Part shown: one piece after another, positions 44,401-56,285 of the stretch
Layout of the letters: every line of letters begins with the position of its first letter
Numbering within the stretch: the first letter of the stretch is position 1
Translations under genes and position numbers: made by a program
Assembly: GCA_015179125.1 (NCBI GenBank)
Contig: WHVA01000459.1
Location: 1 to 64,000 of the forward strand
Source of the DNA: Gautieria morchelliformis
Taxonomy: Eukaryota; Basidiomycota; Agaricomycetes; Gomphales; Gomphaceae
Reading direction: 5' to 3'
DNA: 64,000 nucleotides
Notes under the pieces: generated by a model
The model's input: the letters and a program-made list of their open reading frames with translations, nothing else
Databases searched by the model: none
Told to the model about the DNA's origin: nothing

Positions 44401-46821
44401 TCAATAGGTGTATGGACCCAGGTAAGCGCCATGCCCAGTGCTATGGCTTTGATAGACGAGTTCTGACATGAGTCAATGAATTCCAGGATAATGATACTAC
44501 AGCATTCGTGACAGATACCCGCAATTTTCTAGCTGCATTTGGGAATACAATCTCTCAGAGTGCTCCCCATCTCTATTTTCGGCACTCCCGTTTGCACCTG
44601 AAAGGTCGAAAGTATCTGAGACTTACCTCCCACGATTTCCACGACTACTGAGCATCGAGACCGGGAAAGCGACGAACTGGCCACCAATTCAATCCGTTCT
44701 GGAAGGCCACACCGGCGTGGTCACGTCGGTGGCATTCTCGCATGACGGCAAGCGCATCGTCTCCGGGTCTGGTGACAAGACGATCCGTGTGTGGAATGCA
44801 GAGACCGGGGAGGCCATTTCAGCACCATTCGAAGGCCACACCGCCGGGGTTACGTCGGTGGCATTCTCGCAGGACGGCAAGCGCATCTTCTCTGAGTCTG
44901 ATGACAAGACGATCCGTGTGTGGAATGCAGACACCGGGGAGCTCATTTCAGCACCATTCGAAGCCCACGCCGGCTCATTCAAGTGTGTGGCGTGCTCGCA
45001 CGATGGCAAGCGCATCGTCTCCGTATCTGATGACCAGACGTTCCGTGTGTGGAATGCAGAGACCGGGGAGCTCATTTCAGCACCATTCGAAGGCCAAGCC
45101 GACAGCGTCTTGTCGGTGGCGTTCTCGCACGATGGCAAGCGCATTGTCTCCGGGTTTTCAGGGTACACGATCTGTGTGTGGAATGCAGACACCGGGGAGC
45201 TCGTTTCAGAATTATTCGGAGGCCACACCGACTGGGTCTGGTCGGTGGCGTTCTCGCATGACGGCAAGCACATCGTCTCGGGGTCTCGTGACAAGACGAT
45301 CTGTGTGTGGAATGCAGACACCGGGGAGCTCATTTCAGCACCATTCAAAGGCCACACCAGCAGGGTCAGCTCGGTGGCGTTCTCGCATGACGGCAAGCGC
45401 ATCGTCTCCGGGTCTTTTGACAAGACGATCCGTTTGTGGAATGCAGACACCGGGGAGCTCATTTCAGCACCATTCGAAGGCCACACCGAATTGGTCATTT
45501 CGGTGGCGTTCTCGCACGACGGCAAGCGTATCGTCTCCGGGTCTTTAGACAAGACGATCCGTATATGGAATGCAGACACCGCGGAGGTCATTTCAGCACC
45601 ATTCGAAGGCCATGCCTCCTGGGTCACGTCGGTGGCGTTCTCGTACGATGGCAAGCGCATCGTCTCCGGGTCTGAAGACAAGGCGATCCGTGTGTGGAAT
45701 GCAGACACCGGGGAGCTCATTTCAGCACCATTCGGAGGCGACATCGACTGGAACAGGATGATGACGTTCTCACCTGAAAGCCACTCCTCCTGGGTCAGGT
45801 GGGTGGCGTTCTCACATGATGGTAAGCGCATCGTCTCCGGCTCTGAAGACAAGGCGATCCTTGTGTGGAATGCAGACACCGGGGAGCTCATTTCAGCACC
45901 ATTCGAAGGCCACACCGAATTGGTCATCTCGGTGGCGTTCTCGCACGACGACAAGCGCATCGTCTCCGGGTCTGAAGACAAGACGATCCGTGTGTGGAAT
46001 GCAGACACGGGGGAGGTCGTTTCAGGACCATTCGAAGGCCACACCGACGGGGTCAAGTCGGTGGCATTCTCGCTGGACGGCAAGCGCATCGTCTCTGGGT
46101 CTGAAGACACCACGATCCGTGTGTGGAATGCAGACACCGGGGAGCTCATTTCAGCACCATTTGAAGGCCACACCTCTTGGGTCAGGTCGGTGGTGTTCTC
46201 GCAGGACGGCAAGCGCATCGTCTCCGGGTCTGATGACAAGACGATCCGTGTGTGGGATGCACACACCGGGGAGCTAATTTCAGCACCATTCGAAGGCCAC
46301 ACCTCCTGGGTCAGCTCGGTGGCGTTCTCGCATGACGGCAAGCGCATCGTCTCCGGGTCTGGAGACCAAACGATTCGTTTGTGGAATGCAGACACCCGGG
46401 AGCTCATTTCAACACCATTTGAAGGCCACACCGGCGAGGTCATGTCGGTGGCGTTCTCGCACGACGGCAAGCGCATCGTCTCAGGGTCTGAAGACCACAC
46501 CGTCCGTGTGTGGAATGCAGACACCGGACCATTCGCAGGTCAGGCACCTAGTCAGTAGCTGTTGCCTTAATTTGTTGGAACATGACGAAACCTGCTAATA
46601 TCCTTTGCACAGCTACAGGGCCTTTTCGACATGACTCACGGCTAGAAAATGGCTGGTTACTTAACTCGCCCTCAGAGCTTTTATTCTGGGTTCCACCCTG
46701 GTCTCAGCCAGGTTTGTGGTGGCCGGCGAATACCGCCGTTATCGTGAAGGGGTCCACAAAGGTTGATATGAGCCGGTTTGAGCATGGGACTTCGTGGACA
46801 CAATGCAGAGGGGCAGCCTGA
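41410..46821 (+). CDS. C2-NACHT-WD40 NLR (STAND, HET-E-like), copy 1, frame-disrupted
   Basis: The gene starts near the ATG at 41410. A C2-like region (about 41590-41930: HHPNIGLFGQRPGKYYVKLF ... MEVYRHHRISSDEYIGG) precedes a helical linker. The NACHT ATPase is in exon 42893-44421, with Walker A FLNDVAGAGKSAIAHE, Walker B VMVIDALDES and LLITSRGEEV. Fourteen WD40 units (44717-46550) follow, then a spliced last exon (46613-46821) with LLFWVPPW and GLWWPANTAV. Such receptors act in fungal heterokaryon incompatibility or non-self sensing; that role is inferred. Compared with copy 2, one base is missing near 44580, which puts the WD40 array out of frame with NACHT. This is either a real lesion or a sequence error. 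Splicing within the C2 part is unresolved in both copies. Confidence 0.88.
44717..46550 (+). repeat. WD40-encoding tandem array, 14 x ~129 bp
   Basis: Units encode ~43 residues of the form VTSVAFSHDGKRIVSGS, then DKTIRVWNADTGE and ISAPFEGHT. Unit 8 is 14 residues longer (RMMTFSPESHSSW inserted). Variation concentrates at the residue after SGS, in the two residues after GHT and in the residue after V. The repeat period keeps the antisense strand open for 611 codons. Confidence 0.95.
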
Positions 46822-48009
46822 GTTTCCCAGGGCACTCATTGAACTCATTGACACACAGACATTGCCATCTCTTGCTATCATAGTGATTTGACTTCCTATT
46901 GTACACCCAATAGGCCTGTAATAGTCTGTCTTGCACACAGCTCACAGTATGTCCTATAGCACATCTACTGTGTAATCTAACAATTCACACAAGTTCATCA
47001 TAATGGGTGGCAGGGCTTATTATGTGGAATACAGTCTATGCTCTCTTCTGACCCAGATTAGCTGCACAGTGGCACTAGCAGCATGGTGCTCTTTCTAATC
47101 ATGCAGTGTGACTGGGTCAATATAAGGTCAACATTCAACACCAAACATCTCTTGTAGACATATTGCTAACTACTCAACAATGCTTTTATGATGATGAGCT
47201 ATGTGCACTGAGCAATTTTTACAGCCAACAATATCTGCACATGAGCCACCTAACACGCGTCTGCCACTGTGAGCCGACAAGGAGCAAGTCAACCCTTATA
47301 CCAATTCCAACACGGACAAGATCATCAACAAGCAGAACGGTCGCCGTGACGCCCAGTCCCGTTCAAATATTTTCATGTCCACCTACCTTGCCAACTCTGT
47401 GACAGATTCCTGAACCCTCACTGCGGTTTATACCATTACTGTGATGTAGTTGGCCGAGCTCTGACTAGATCACCTCAACCTCTATGCTGGACCCACTCAA
47501 TAACATTGCGGCCACCCAAACTTTGACACACCTTTCACTTGCATGAGTTCATGTCTTCAGCCTAGACATGTGTGATCACAGCGGCACAGACCTTGATGTA
47601 CCTTGCTATAAATAGGCACAAAATGATGCACTACTCTTGCACCTCTCAAGGGGCCCAGAACAGCAGATGATGAGAATCATTGCACTGCAGTAACTCGGAG
47701 CACTTAATATAAGTACATTACGCACCAAATTTTCAGTGCCCAAGTTACTGATAATAAGTAACCGGGGAGCGGATTTTTGACGCTTCCTCTCGATAAGCTG
47801 CGTACCGAAATCTAGTAGCTAGAATGTCCGCTTTCAGTGTCCTAGAACACTGGTTTTCCGCTCCTAAGTTACTTATAAATAGTACTCTAGAACACAATAA
47901 AACAGTACTTTCTATTACTGAAAAAGCACTTAGAGATACATTGATTGAAAGCTAGTGTGAACAATGAAATGGACACATGCAGTTACAAACCATCATAGAA
48001 GAGACAAGA
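46822..48009. other. NLR 3' flank and spacer
   Basis: The first 500 bp are part of the segmental duplication and non-coding. The remainder shows no gene. Near 47730-47880 there are recurring AAGTTACT-GATAA / AGTAACC words and GCGGA/TCCGC words that suggest an old degenerate repeat. Confidence 0.4.
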
Positions 48010-48205
48010 GCTGACGGCCGGTAGAGACAGGTGCGAGAGCGGAAGCGATATATTGGGAGAGTGAGAGCAGCCGAGGGAACATATTGCGAGAGCGAGAGCT
48101 TGAGTGTAAGAGCAAGATCAAGTTTGAGCACGAGCAGAGCGAGGGCAGGAGCAGTCTATTGTGGGAGTGAGGGCAGCCGAGGGGACATATTGTGAGAGCT
48201 GGTGC
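48010..48205. repeat. GA-rich degenerate minisatellite
   Basis: A purine-rich tract in which GAG.GAGAGCAGCCGAGGG.ACATATTG occurs twice about 109 bp apart, separated by further GAGAGCGAGAG words. Confidence 0.7.
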
Positions 48206-48533
48206 GGCTTGCGCAAGAACATGGGTCTATCTGTATTTTACGTAGTCAGTGTGGGGCAGATACAATGAAAAATGGCCTACGCAGGTACCAAGTAATAGAA
48301 GAGGGGGAGGGTTCGAGAGCATCATGGGTTGGCACCACGAGCTCTAGCAGACGGGATCGACTATGTCTCCATCAGCATAGCGCAACGGCATCGAATACAC
48401 TTACTTACCTTGCGCTGGGACTTCCTGGCTCCATCAGCAGTGGCTGCAGATGTAGATGGTGCCGGCGGAACCACCTGTGCGATATCAGCATAGTTTGACA
48501 TCCGGGAGCATAATAATAGGCATACCTTTACTT

Positions 48534-49254
48534 CTATGGTCTTCTTTGGGACTGAATCGACCGTTTTATAGCGTTTGGACTATATATAAATGTATCAAAA
48601 TATGTAATTGAAGGAATGACAGACTTACCGGGCCAATTGAACACCATCCTCAACACTGTCTTCAATGATTTTCCTCTTGGCTTTCTTGATAGAGTTTGTT
48701 GCACTCTTCTTTGAGACATTGACGGCAGAAGGGACAGGGAGAGGTGCTTGCTTCTGTTTACCTTTCGTTTTTTTAACCCCTAGGGTCTCGAGATCGAGAT
48801 TGATGTCGTGGTTGTCAGGTGATTTGTAGTTAGGCCTGGCAACGTCACCTGGGTGAATAAATGACGGCTCTTCGTCCTCAGACATGTCCCCAGAATTGCT
48901 GTCATTATCCATGGACTCAGGTTGATGGCTGTGTTTCGGGTCATAGTGGGAGGGAGGGGGTGTAAGTTCAGATCTGCCTGAGTCGCTGTCTTCAGGGTCG
49001 TTGTCCACAGGAGGAGAAGTGGCGGCTATGACATAGCATCAATATCAGTGCATTACATGCGAGTCGTATTCACTTGAAATGAGACATACCATTAGGAATT
49101 GAATGAAACACTGTCTTGGGGTCCAATCCTTCAGATATCATCTGTTCGATGAGCCCTTTGGCACATGCGTGTAAGGGTGTTGAGCAGGGATTGATCGCGC
49201 GATAACATCACAAATATGAGACTCACTTTGCATTTTCCTCGTGGAACGCTCCAT
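48534..49254 (-). CDS. small acidic unknown gene, four exons, 178 aa
   Basis: Minus-strand exons 49227-49254, 49090-49155, 48629-49025 and 48534-48579 sum to 537 nt and close in frame. A short basic start (MERSTRKMQ) leads to a helix with EGLDPKTVFHSIP. A long acidic Ser/Asp/Pro region follows (SDSGRSELTPPPSHYDP, SGDMSEDEEPSF), then a Lys-rich block (SIKKAKRKIIED) that could be a nuclear signal. In another frame, two further exon-like pieces lie downstream (SKRYKTVDSVPKKTIE; VVPPAPSTSAATADG to about 48410), so the true 3' end may be further left. The architecture resembles the gene at 12948-13807. No known domain. Confidence 0.5.
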
Positions 49255-49844
49255 TATGCCAAGTTATTGAGAATGGACACGACTAAAATTGATGAAAACG
49301 TGTTGAAGCCTCTTTTCTGTTAGTCGGGGTGGAGGTCGGGAGAAAGGAGTTAGAATTCCTATTGCATCGGAGATTCAATCACTTGGAGAAATTTTGGACT
49401 ACGCACATAGCATACTGCCAGACACCCGCCCATGTCTGTGTATTCCTACATGCACAAAACCTATCAGCAGTCGCCAACGTCGACGACACCGACACCTTCT
49501 AAAAAAAGCTAGAGCGCTTGACCCCTCAGAATCCGGATCAGACAGTGGAGCCGACAGGGTAAGGTAAGAATAGCTAATGGTGGCGACAAGATACGCGCTG
49601 CATGTGCCGTCAGCCAGGCCCAAGCTGAAACTACACGCGACTCTTCCTTTGTCCGCGTGTGTTACTTCTCACCCTGCTAAGTTTCCATATCTGTGACTAA
49701 TCTCGTGAGTAGTACACGCTCCTTGTGCAAAATCACCGTCGTGGACGCGACTCGGAACCAGAGCAAATACGTCAGATATTCTATGGACAACTAGAAAGCA
49801 TCATCGATGTTGTCCTACCTCGCGCACCACGTATCAACATCGCG
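49255..49844. other. no supported gene
   Basis: Spacer upstream of the small acidic gene and of the coding remnant at 49845. A plus-strand frame SEPEQIRQIFYGQLESIIDV just upstream of 49845 may belong to the remnant. Confidence 0.3.
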
Positions 49845-50078
49845 ATGCCGAAACGTCACCTCCTCGCCCTGGTGATGCCTTGTTCGACAGGCGGTCGGGG
49901 TGCAACCAAAGTTGTAACCACTTACTCTTTGACCACGGCGCCGATCGTGATTGATTTACGCACAGTTGAGTGTGTGGTAGGACGAGTCAGGCGAGGCAAC
50001 GAGTGGGGAATCGTGGACAGGAGTGGAGACTATGCACGCACAGTCTTCGTGGATCCCGTGCAGCAAGAGGAGCAATAG
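49845..50078 (+). CDS. coding remnant or last exon with GRVRRGNEWGIVDRSGD tail
   Basis: The frame starts MPKRHLLALVMP and ends PIVIDLRTVECVVGRVRRGN, then EWGIVDRSGDYARTVFVDP and an acidic Gln/Glu stretch. The open frame extends upstream beyond the ATG to about 49725, so this may be a terminal exon. Its C-terminus matches the minus-strand remnant at 12488. Function unknown; a transposon-derived gene is my best guess. Confidence 0.4.
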   Translation: MPKRHLLALVMPCSTGGRGATKVVTTYSLTTAPIVIDLRTVECVVGRVRRGNEWGIVDRSGDYARTVFVDPVQQEEQ

Positions 50079-50734
50079 AGGAATCTGGTGCGTATATCTG
50101 GCATTTATGTACATTAACTCGTACGTCACTAACCTACGACGCACAATCACTGCAGCCTGTCTATCTAAGGCCAGCCAACTGCACACTGAGTTCCTCCCCG
50201 AGGCACCCCCGACTGACCCACGGCTGCGACTTTTCCAATTTCAAATTGATACCTTCACCCGCGAGCATCTCTCCACCATGGTCAATTCCATCGCCGTCCA
50301 CGCACCATCCGATTCCAGCAAACAGTTCAACGGCCAATACTTTCCGGATTCATCGGCCCTATGGCGCATGATCACTCGGCTTGCACGATATACAACCTCT
50401 GTGGATGGATGTCTAAGTGGGGCTATGACGGCCGAGTGAAGAGGGCGATCGCGTTTCAAAAAATTTTTTTCACATACTTGCATGTTTTTTAGTATCTGAA
50501 ATTCAGTGCTCCAAAGCACTTATTTTTGGTGCTCATTTAATGATATTTTTGAGCACTGATTTGTCAGTGCTCAAAGGTACTGAATATTACCGTTTGTGTA
50601 AAAGGTACCGAAATCTAATGTCGGAGTTTTCTCCAGTGATTGAGAGAATTACATCGGGCTTATGTAATATCTTGGTTTTTTCAAGCGAGGTGAATAGGAG
50701 CAGGCGAGACGTATTCCTGAGCTGTCAACGCACG
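50079..50734. other. intergenic with a palindrome
   Basis: A plus-strand frame ends at 50439 (MVNSIAVHAPSDSSKQFNG near 50278) but lacks recognisable domains. A hairpin GAGCACTGA / TCAGTGCTC lies at 50551-50572 in AT-rich DNA. Confidence 0.35.
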
Positions 50735-50870
50735 AGCTAGTGGCTAGGCAACCGCGGACGGTTCACGAAGAGAGAGAGGTGAGCGCATGCTGCTGGCAGA
50801 GTTGACTGCTGGCAGAGTTGATTAGACGCGTGAACTTGAAAATCAAATATTTGCATTATGTCAGCTCGCG
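50735..50870 (+). repeat. dispersed CCGCGGACGGTTCACGAAG repeat, second locus
   Basis: One copy of ACCGCGGACGGTTCACGAAG, then GAGCGCATGCTG, a short GCTGGCAGAGTTGA direct repeat and GTGAACTTGAAAATCAAATA, in the same order as at 11738-11875. Confidence 0.8.
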
Positions 50871-50993
50871 GTGATTATTATAGGCACAGTTATGTAACAT
50901 TCATGCTGCCGAGTAACTGAGGCAGAAGGAAGGCTCAGCGCTCAGGCACTGACAGCAGCCTATAAGATATGTAACAAGGTATGGCGCTTCGCC

Positions 50994-53333
50994 ATGGCTA
51001 ACTTTACTCTGCGTTCCAAGGCTGTCCAGTTGTCCTTGACCGTCGTCGTGCTATTGGCTGTGCACATCTGGTTCCAAAGTTTCAGAGAATCGTACAAGAC
51101 GCCCTCGATATATGGTTATTTTGCATATGTTAAGAGCAGCTTCTTCCCTGAAAATCTATGGACGGGGCATACTGTCAGGGAAGATGGCCTGTTGGAAACC
51201 GACATGGCGAGTCGTCATCCGCTCTACGACCTGATTGAGGACGCAGAGAGGCGATGGGACGACATGAATGCTAGGTGTGTGATGAGTTATGGTCAAGTTT
51301 CGTGAGGCCTAACACACCTTAAGACAAAGCAAGACGCTCACGGCTGCTGTAGCCGAGTATGTCAGACGGAATGGATATCAACCTCCAGCTGGTTTCGATT
51401 TGTGGTGTGTAGTAGGACAGTGGTACACACCTCAGGCGTCTTAAGTTAGTTGCACCTAGGTGGTCTTACACTCAGAAGCACGATGTCAAGCTAGTGGATG
51501 AGGTCTGTCACCAGCCATATTCTGTGTACTCTCAGTGCACTGATGCTGCTGCCTTGCGTTATAGTTTGACCAGATCAACTATGATATCACGCCCTTTCTT
51601 GCACTTTCTCCTCGCATGTTCCGTTCACGTGTGGATGCTATCTCCGACCCAAGTCATGCATTCCATATCAATGTCACAAATGGCCACACAAACCGGTACG
51701 GCCCTTTGTGGTGGGATGGAGACCAGCGCGCGTTGTCAACTATGCTCATGAGATTTTCACGTACATTGCCCGACCTTGTGATACACGGCCATGATAACCT
51801 CCGTGCCGATTCGTGGATCGGGGACGATCTGCGGCAGGAGGCTAGTGCCAAGGTTCGACGTGGCGAATGTTCGTTATCACACCAACACCAGCTTACAACA
51901 ACTAACTTTTTGAGATAGATTTCACAGAAGAAGAGCTCCAGCACTTTGAAAGCATCGAGCGAAATTCGCACCGCAACCTCACAAATGTTTGCCTGCCTGA
52001 CGATCCGATTTTCAATGTATCCCTACCTTCTGACGCACGTGAGCTTCTGTTTCGCCGAGGTATATAAAGTCGAGCTAACCATCTGTTGGGTCAAGCCAAA
52101 TTTGTAGCATCACATCTTACTTACATGTCGCCCTGCTCTAGCCTTGGTGTTCATCACGCCTCACCCCTGCTTTTCACTCCAGAAGCTAGGCCGCTGAAAT
52201 TGGACCCACATTTTGTATTTTCGAAGCACCGCCCTGACTCAGGTTTTCTTCTTCCCACAAACACTTGGGATTTTTTTGATACCCTTCTCGTCACACCTCA
52301 TGAATGGGCAGAGCGTCAGGATGAAGGTGCGAATAAGCTTTACTGGCGAGGACCAGTAACTGGCTGGAATTGGTACCGGGCAATGGCCCCTCCCGAGTCG
52401 GGCATTACGTGGCGAGATGGTGCTCGCGCGAAGTTGGCATTGTCCTTCAGCACACATCTAGATCCTGGAGAAGAGGTCAAGGTACTCTTGGAAGGCGGCG
52501 ACCCCGATAAGGGTTTAGTGACTAAGGTGTATAAGCGAGAATGGCTCAATGCGAGGTGGATGGACGTGGGTTTGACAGGGTCGCCTATACAGTGTAATGT
52601 GGAAGAAGGGACTTGCGACGATATGCAGAATGCGCCGATGTGGAAAGAGCCTTACCCTAGGCATAAGGAGAGCCGGAAGAAGTATACTGTCGATGTCGGT
52701 ACGTTCTGACCTGCTGCTTGTCCCATGTATCAGAGTCGCCTGACCTTAGTGGCTAGATTCGAATGAATGGAGTAAGGAGTTTCAGCGTAAACTTAGCGCC
52801 GGCCTGTAAGTGGTACTTGGTGAGCCTCCCGGGTGACGCTTGGGTGACAATAAAACGTACTTCAGGATCGTCTTCAAATCGACAACCTATCCTGAATGGT
52901 ATACACAACGGTGACTACCTGCTACATGCCTTTTAAATGTTGCGCTTATTCTGGCTCCTTGACACGATGACAAGGATTATGCCATATTATCATTATATAG
53001 TGCGTCGCGGGCTCTCATCTTTATGAAAGCCCTGTTTGAAATGTGACACAGCCCATACAATCGGACTACTCCGATGTGTACAATATTATGGCTTTCTTTT
53101 TAGGAGACCCAGAAACAGGCATAGGCGGACACGAAGAGTTTGCGGAGAAGATCAGCCGTCACGCCGGCGAATATGCACGCAAGTATTGGCGATGGGAAGA
53201 TATGCAAGCATACGTGAGTCCACCCGAAGCCTCGTCCTCGATGGTGCTGACGGACCTCAAGTTTTATCGATTAGTACTGGAGTATGCTAGGTTGGCAAGC
53301 GAGGACAGAGAGGCGGCAAGTTTTCGACTGTGA
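50994..53333 (+). CDS. CAP10-type glycosyltransferase (GT90), type II membrane protein
   Basis: The ATG at 50994 is followed by a signal anchor (LSLTVVVLLAVHIWF, residues ~13-27) after a short basic cytosolic tail, as in Golgi type II enzymes. Several exons follow, with short GT-AG introns (for example one beginning at about 51275, and one ending at 51570 before FDQINYDITPFLALSPRMFR). The CAP10 core is present: DLVIHGHDNLRADSW, HFVFSKHRPDSG, NKLYWRGPVTGWNW (the family's WRGxxTG block) and YPRHKESRKKYTVDVG. The last exon has DVYNIMAFFLGDPETG and ARKYWRWEDMQAY, stop at 53331-53333. Members add xylose or related sugars to capsule or cell-wall glycans in the secretory pathway; the exact donor is not readable. 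A six-codon uORF (50981-51001) overlaps the start. Confidence 0.88.
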
Positions 53334-53979
53334 AGCCTGAGTGCGCTATCGATTCCTGTTCCTGTAATATAGTGTACACTCTCACCGCGAAGTTTTGCGA
53401 GGTCGTTCAGTTGGGTGGAATTGGTCGAATACATTGTATGGTTTCACAGTTACCATTGATATCAACTTGCCAAAATAATAAATAATAATAATAATAAAAA
53501 TTGCGGCTGATCTGTGCCGATTTATATCTCTCTCAAAGTGCAGTGCAGTCCCCGTCCTTGTATATATTAGTATACTGATGCTGAAGCTGAGCCCCCTACG
53601 GCTGCATGACACATCTATTAAATATGTGTCTACAATTTTATATTCCTATATACCTACAATAATACTATTTACAGTAATGCCTAACGCATTGAAGGCATGT
53701 ACTGATTGTGTCCGCGAATTCAGAATCAGCCACCACGAGTCAGCATTTATAAGTCATCGAATGCATGCACGTCCTGCAGCCTGTAGGAAGAACCGGGCAG
53801 TGATTATTTGTTTGTTGGTCATTAGGCGCTGCAAAGTCAGTTAAAAAAGGCCTGAAGATCAGTTCAAATGGGCTCACAGCCTATTGTACTCGAAGCTTAC
53901 AACACGCGCGCTCTACTAAAGTAGAATAACAAGAAAGAAAGGAAATAAGTATACTGTTTTCCATCCATCAAGTCTATGT
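53334..53979. other. intergenic, with an AAT microsatellite
   Basis: An (AAT)n run lies at about 53474-53498. No gene is supported. Confidence 0.5.
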
Positions 53980-55800
53980 ATGGGTTGGCGACCGATCGAT
54001 CGAGATCGTGTTTTCCTATCACGTGACCTACCCAAGTGTGTTCAAATCCCAGAGACGCAAACACTGACTTCCCTCCAATCATCATGGTACCACCATTCCA
54101 ACACAACCATTTGCAGCCCTTTGCCGTTTCTAACCCAACCGGCCCTCTCGTGTGTGTATACGTCTCTTATGGTCTTAGCTACCCTGCCGCTTCCCCATGT
54201 CGAGCTGCACGTCCCCTCCATCCCTCAGGACTATTCTACAGAGCATCTATCGTTAGCGTTCTCCAAACTCGCGGTACCTTCACTGGGAGCTGCGACCCAT
54301 CACATCAACTCTCATTCCAGTCATCACACTGATAGTATTGTAACGGAGTCCGAAGCCTACGCGTCTGTATTTTGCCGTGCTCTTGACAGCACAGCACCGA
54401 GTTCCTTGGGTCACCGTCCCATTTACCCCTACGTCAAGCCACTGCTCCCACCATGTCCGGATAATTCAGCGTGGCTTCGGAAGGAGGCTGTCAGACTTCT
54501 TGGCAACTTCGGAGACAGGGAAAGATGTGCGTAAGGGAGGGCCACTGGTGTGCTACTGTCAGTGGGTATATGCGTTACATGTGCTAGGCGCAGAGCTTAG
54601 AGTGTGGTTCTCATCAGTCGATTTGGCCATACAAGTCGACCGCTGTCCATGGATATTCACCTCGAGTTGCCTCGGAAGAGCGACTTACAGAACCAAATGA
54701 GATATTATGTAAGTGCAACGCTCAGCCATATCTGCGAAAGCTGCTTTGAGTTTAGCTCACTATGAAGTGGTGATATGCGTTCCCTCACTGGGGCTATGAT
54801 CCGCACTCCTGATGTTGTTTTGTATGTATATGCATCAGAGCGCTGACTGCCCCTTCCCTCTGTTTCTGCCACCGCCCTCCACCTCCCGCATATAAGGTCT
54901 TTGTCTTCAGGAAGGATGTCGATCAAGGAGCAGCCGATCCTGAATGGGCGAGCCCGTGTCATGATAACAAAGCCCTCAGTGAGTATTGCGCAACTTCGAG
55001 CTCGATCCCAAATGGTCGCTGTTACTCGATCTCAAGCTCAATTCTACTCCTGATGAAGTTGTACAGAGTGTTGATTAATACTACAAAGACCAACGCAGTA
55101 ACAATCGCCCATGTAAATACGCGCAGATGTCATCTACCCTCTCCAACGCTTCTTTTCGTTGTAGACCAAGAGTCTCAGCTAAATCGGCAGCATGGTTTGG
55201 GGTTGTCTTCAAATTGTCATTACAGTCAGTATCCTCGCTTGTCCACTCCATTTGACATTGATTTCTGTGGAACAGGTTGTTATGACTTCGCTGGATACCT
55301 TGAAAAGATTGTGGACGAATTGGAGCGGTTCGCCGACGGCTTCCACTACGGTTATAGCACTGAGGTAGGAATAAGCACGCTTCTGCAATGTCTGTGTACG
55401 ACCCCATAGCCCTCTGGTGCTCACTTGCTGAGTGGACCCATCATAGCCTGATACAGTGGCAGCATCGCGCATATACCGATATGCCGTCTCAACAGTACAT
55501 CACCTGGCATCTGACTGTTCGCACCCTGTTGCATTGGATCGTCTGTTCCTCCGAGTCTCGGGAGTTGTCCCGTTGTGTCCTGTACCCCGAAGTATCACAC
55601 ATGTATCTGTCCGATCCCACCCTCACAGTGCTCACACTCATGCGAAGTTGTCTCCCCCGTGCCCAATCTCTCCCCTCGCGCTCGGGGGTTCCAACAATGG
55701 ATCATATCCCCACGTTGTCGCCATTCCTAACCACCACTCCTAGTTCCATTTGCATCACCTTGCCACGTGTCCTTGAGCCCAATGCCTGATCCTGGTGAGT
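53980..55800 (+). other. unresolved plus-strand coding-like pieces
   Basis: Overlapping open frames occur at 54084-54332 (MVPPFQHNHLQPFAV) and 54174-54534 (MVLATLPLPHVELHVPSIPQ ... SAWLRKEAVRLLGNFGDRE), and further pieces at 54890-55040 and 55388-55789. Composition is gene-like and splice-like sites occur. I could not build one consistent model and recognise no domain. A decayed or lineage-specific gene is possible. Confidence 0.3.
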
Positions 55801-56285
55801 GCTGATTCATATCGTGTCACCTTATGTAACAGCAAGTTGCAGATGACCGCCACCGTCGTCATCTTCACCAGCCCCCATGCCGCCGCACCTGGGATCGTGA
55901 AATTGCCTGGGGTGTGGGCTGTTTGATAGGTGATATTCTTTGGTTTTCACGCGCTGTTTCATAGGTATTTTGCCTTATACATTTTCCTGATGACTTGTAA
56001 ACAATGCAACTTGCATGTAGTTGAATTTCAACAAGAATGCAAGCCAAAATCCACGGAAAAGTCGGACTCTCAACGGCTACCGCGGTGCGGGTTCGTCAGT
56101 GATTATCTTACCAGAAACCAGTGGCCCTCGGAACACCTCGCTGGCACCATTGGTATTCCGTGGTAGGTGTCGTGAATCCCAGTATGTACCACCTGATGAA
56201 ATGGTCCTTGTTCCACTAAGGCCGATTCCCTGATTTTCACTGGATTATATGAGTTTTTAGTTACAACAATTTATGTAATGAAAAC

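Larger units (their letters stand above)
38429..47330. repeat. segmental duplication, copy 1 (ISA2-NLR segment)
   Basis: This block matches 56286-63386 in direct orientation, from GCGGTTCAG.GTTCACCTT inside ISA2 exon 1 through the whole NLR gene to AACA.GGACAAGATCAT past its 3' end. Length differs because copy 1 has a ~1.8-kb insertion (39438-41262) and five more WD40 units, and copy 2 has a ~660-bp insertion (57167-57826). Confidence 0.93.

Noticed and set aside
44689-46524. A 611-codon open frame on the minus strand across the WD40 array
   Set aside because: It is an antisense shadow: the 129-bp unit happens to have no antisense stop, so any number of units stays open. Its translation is a periodic string without a fold, and the same happens in the shorter array at 61400-62500.
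54030-54060. GTTCAAATCCC, reminiscent of a tRNA T-arm
   Set aside because: The upstream sequence does not form acceptor, D or anticodon stems; no tRNA gene is supported here or elsewhere in the window.
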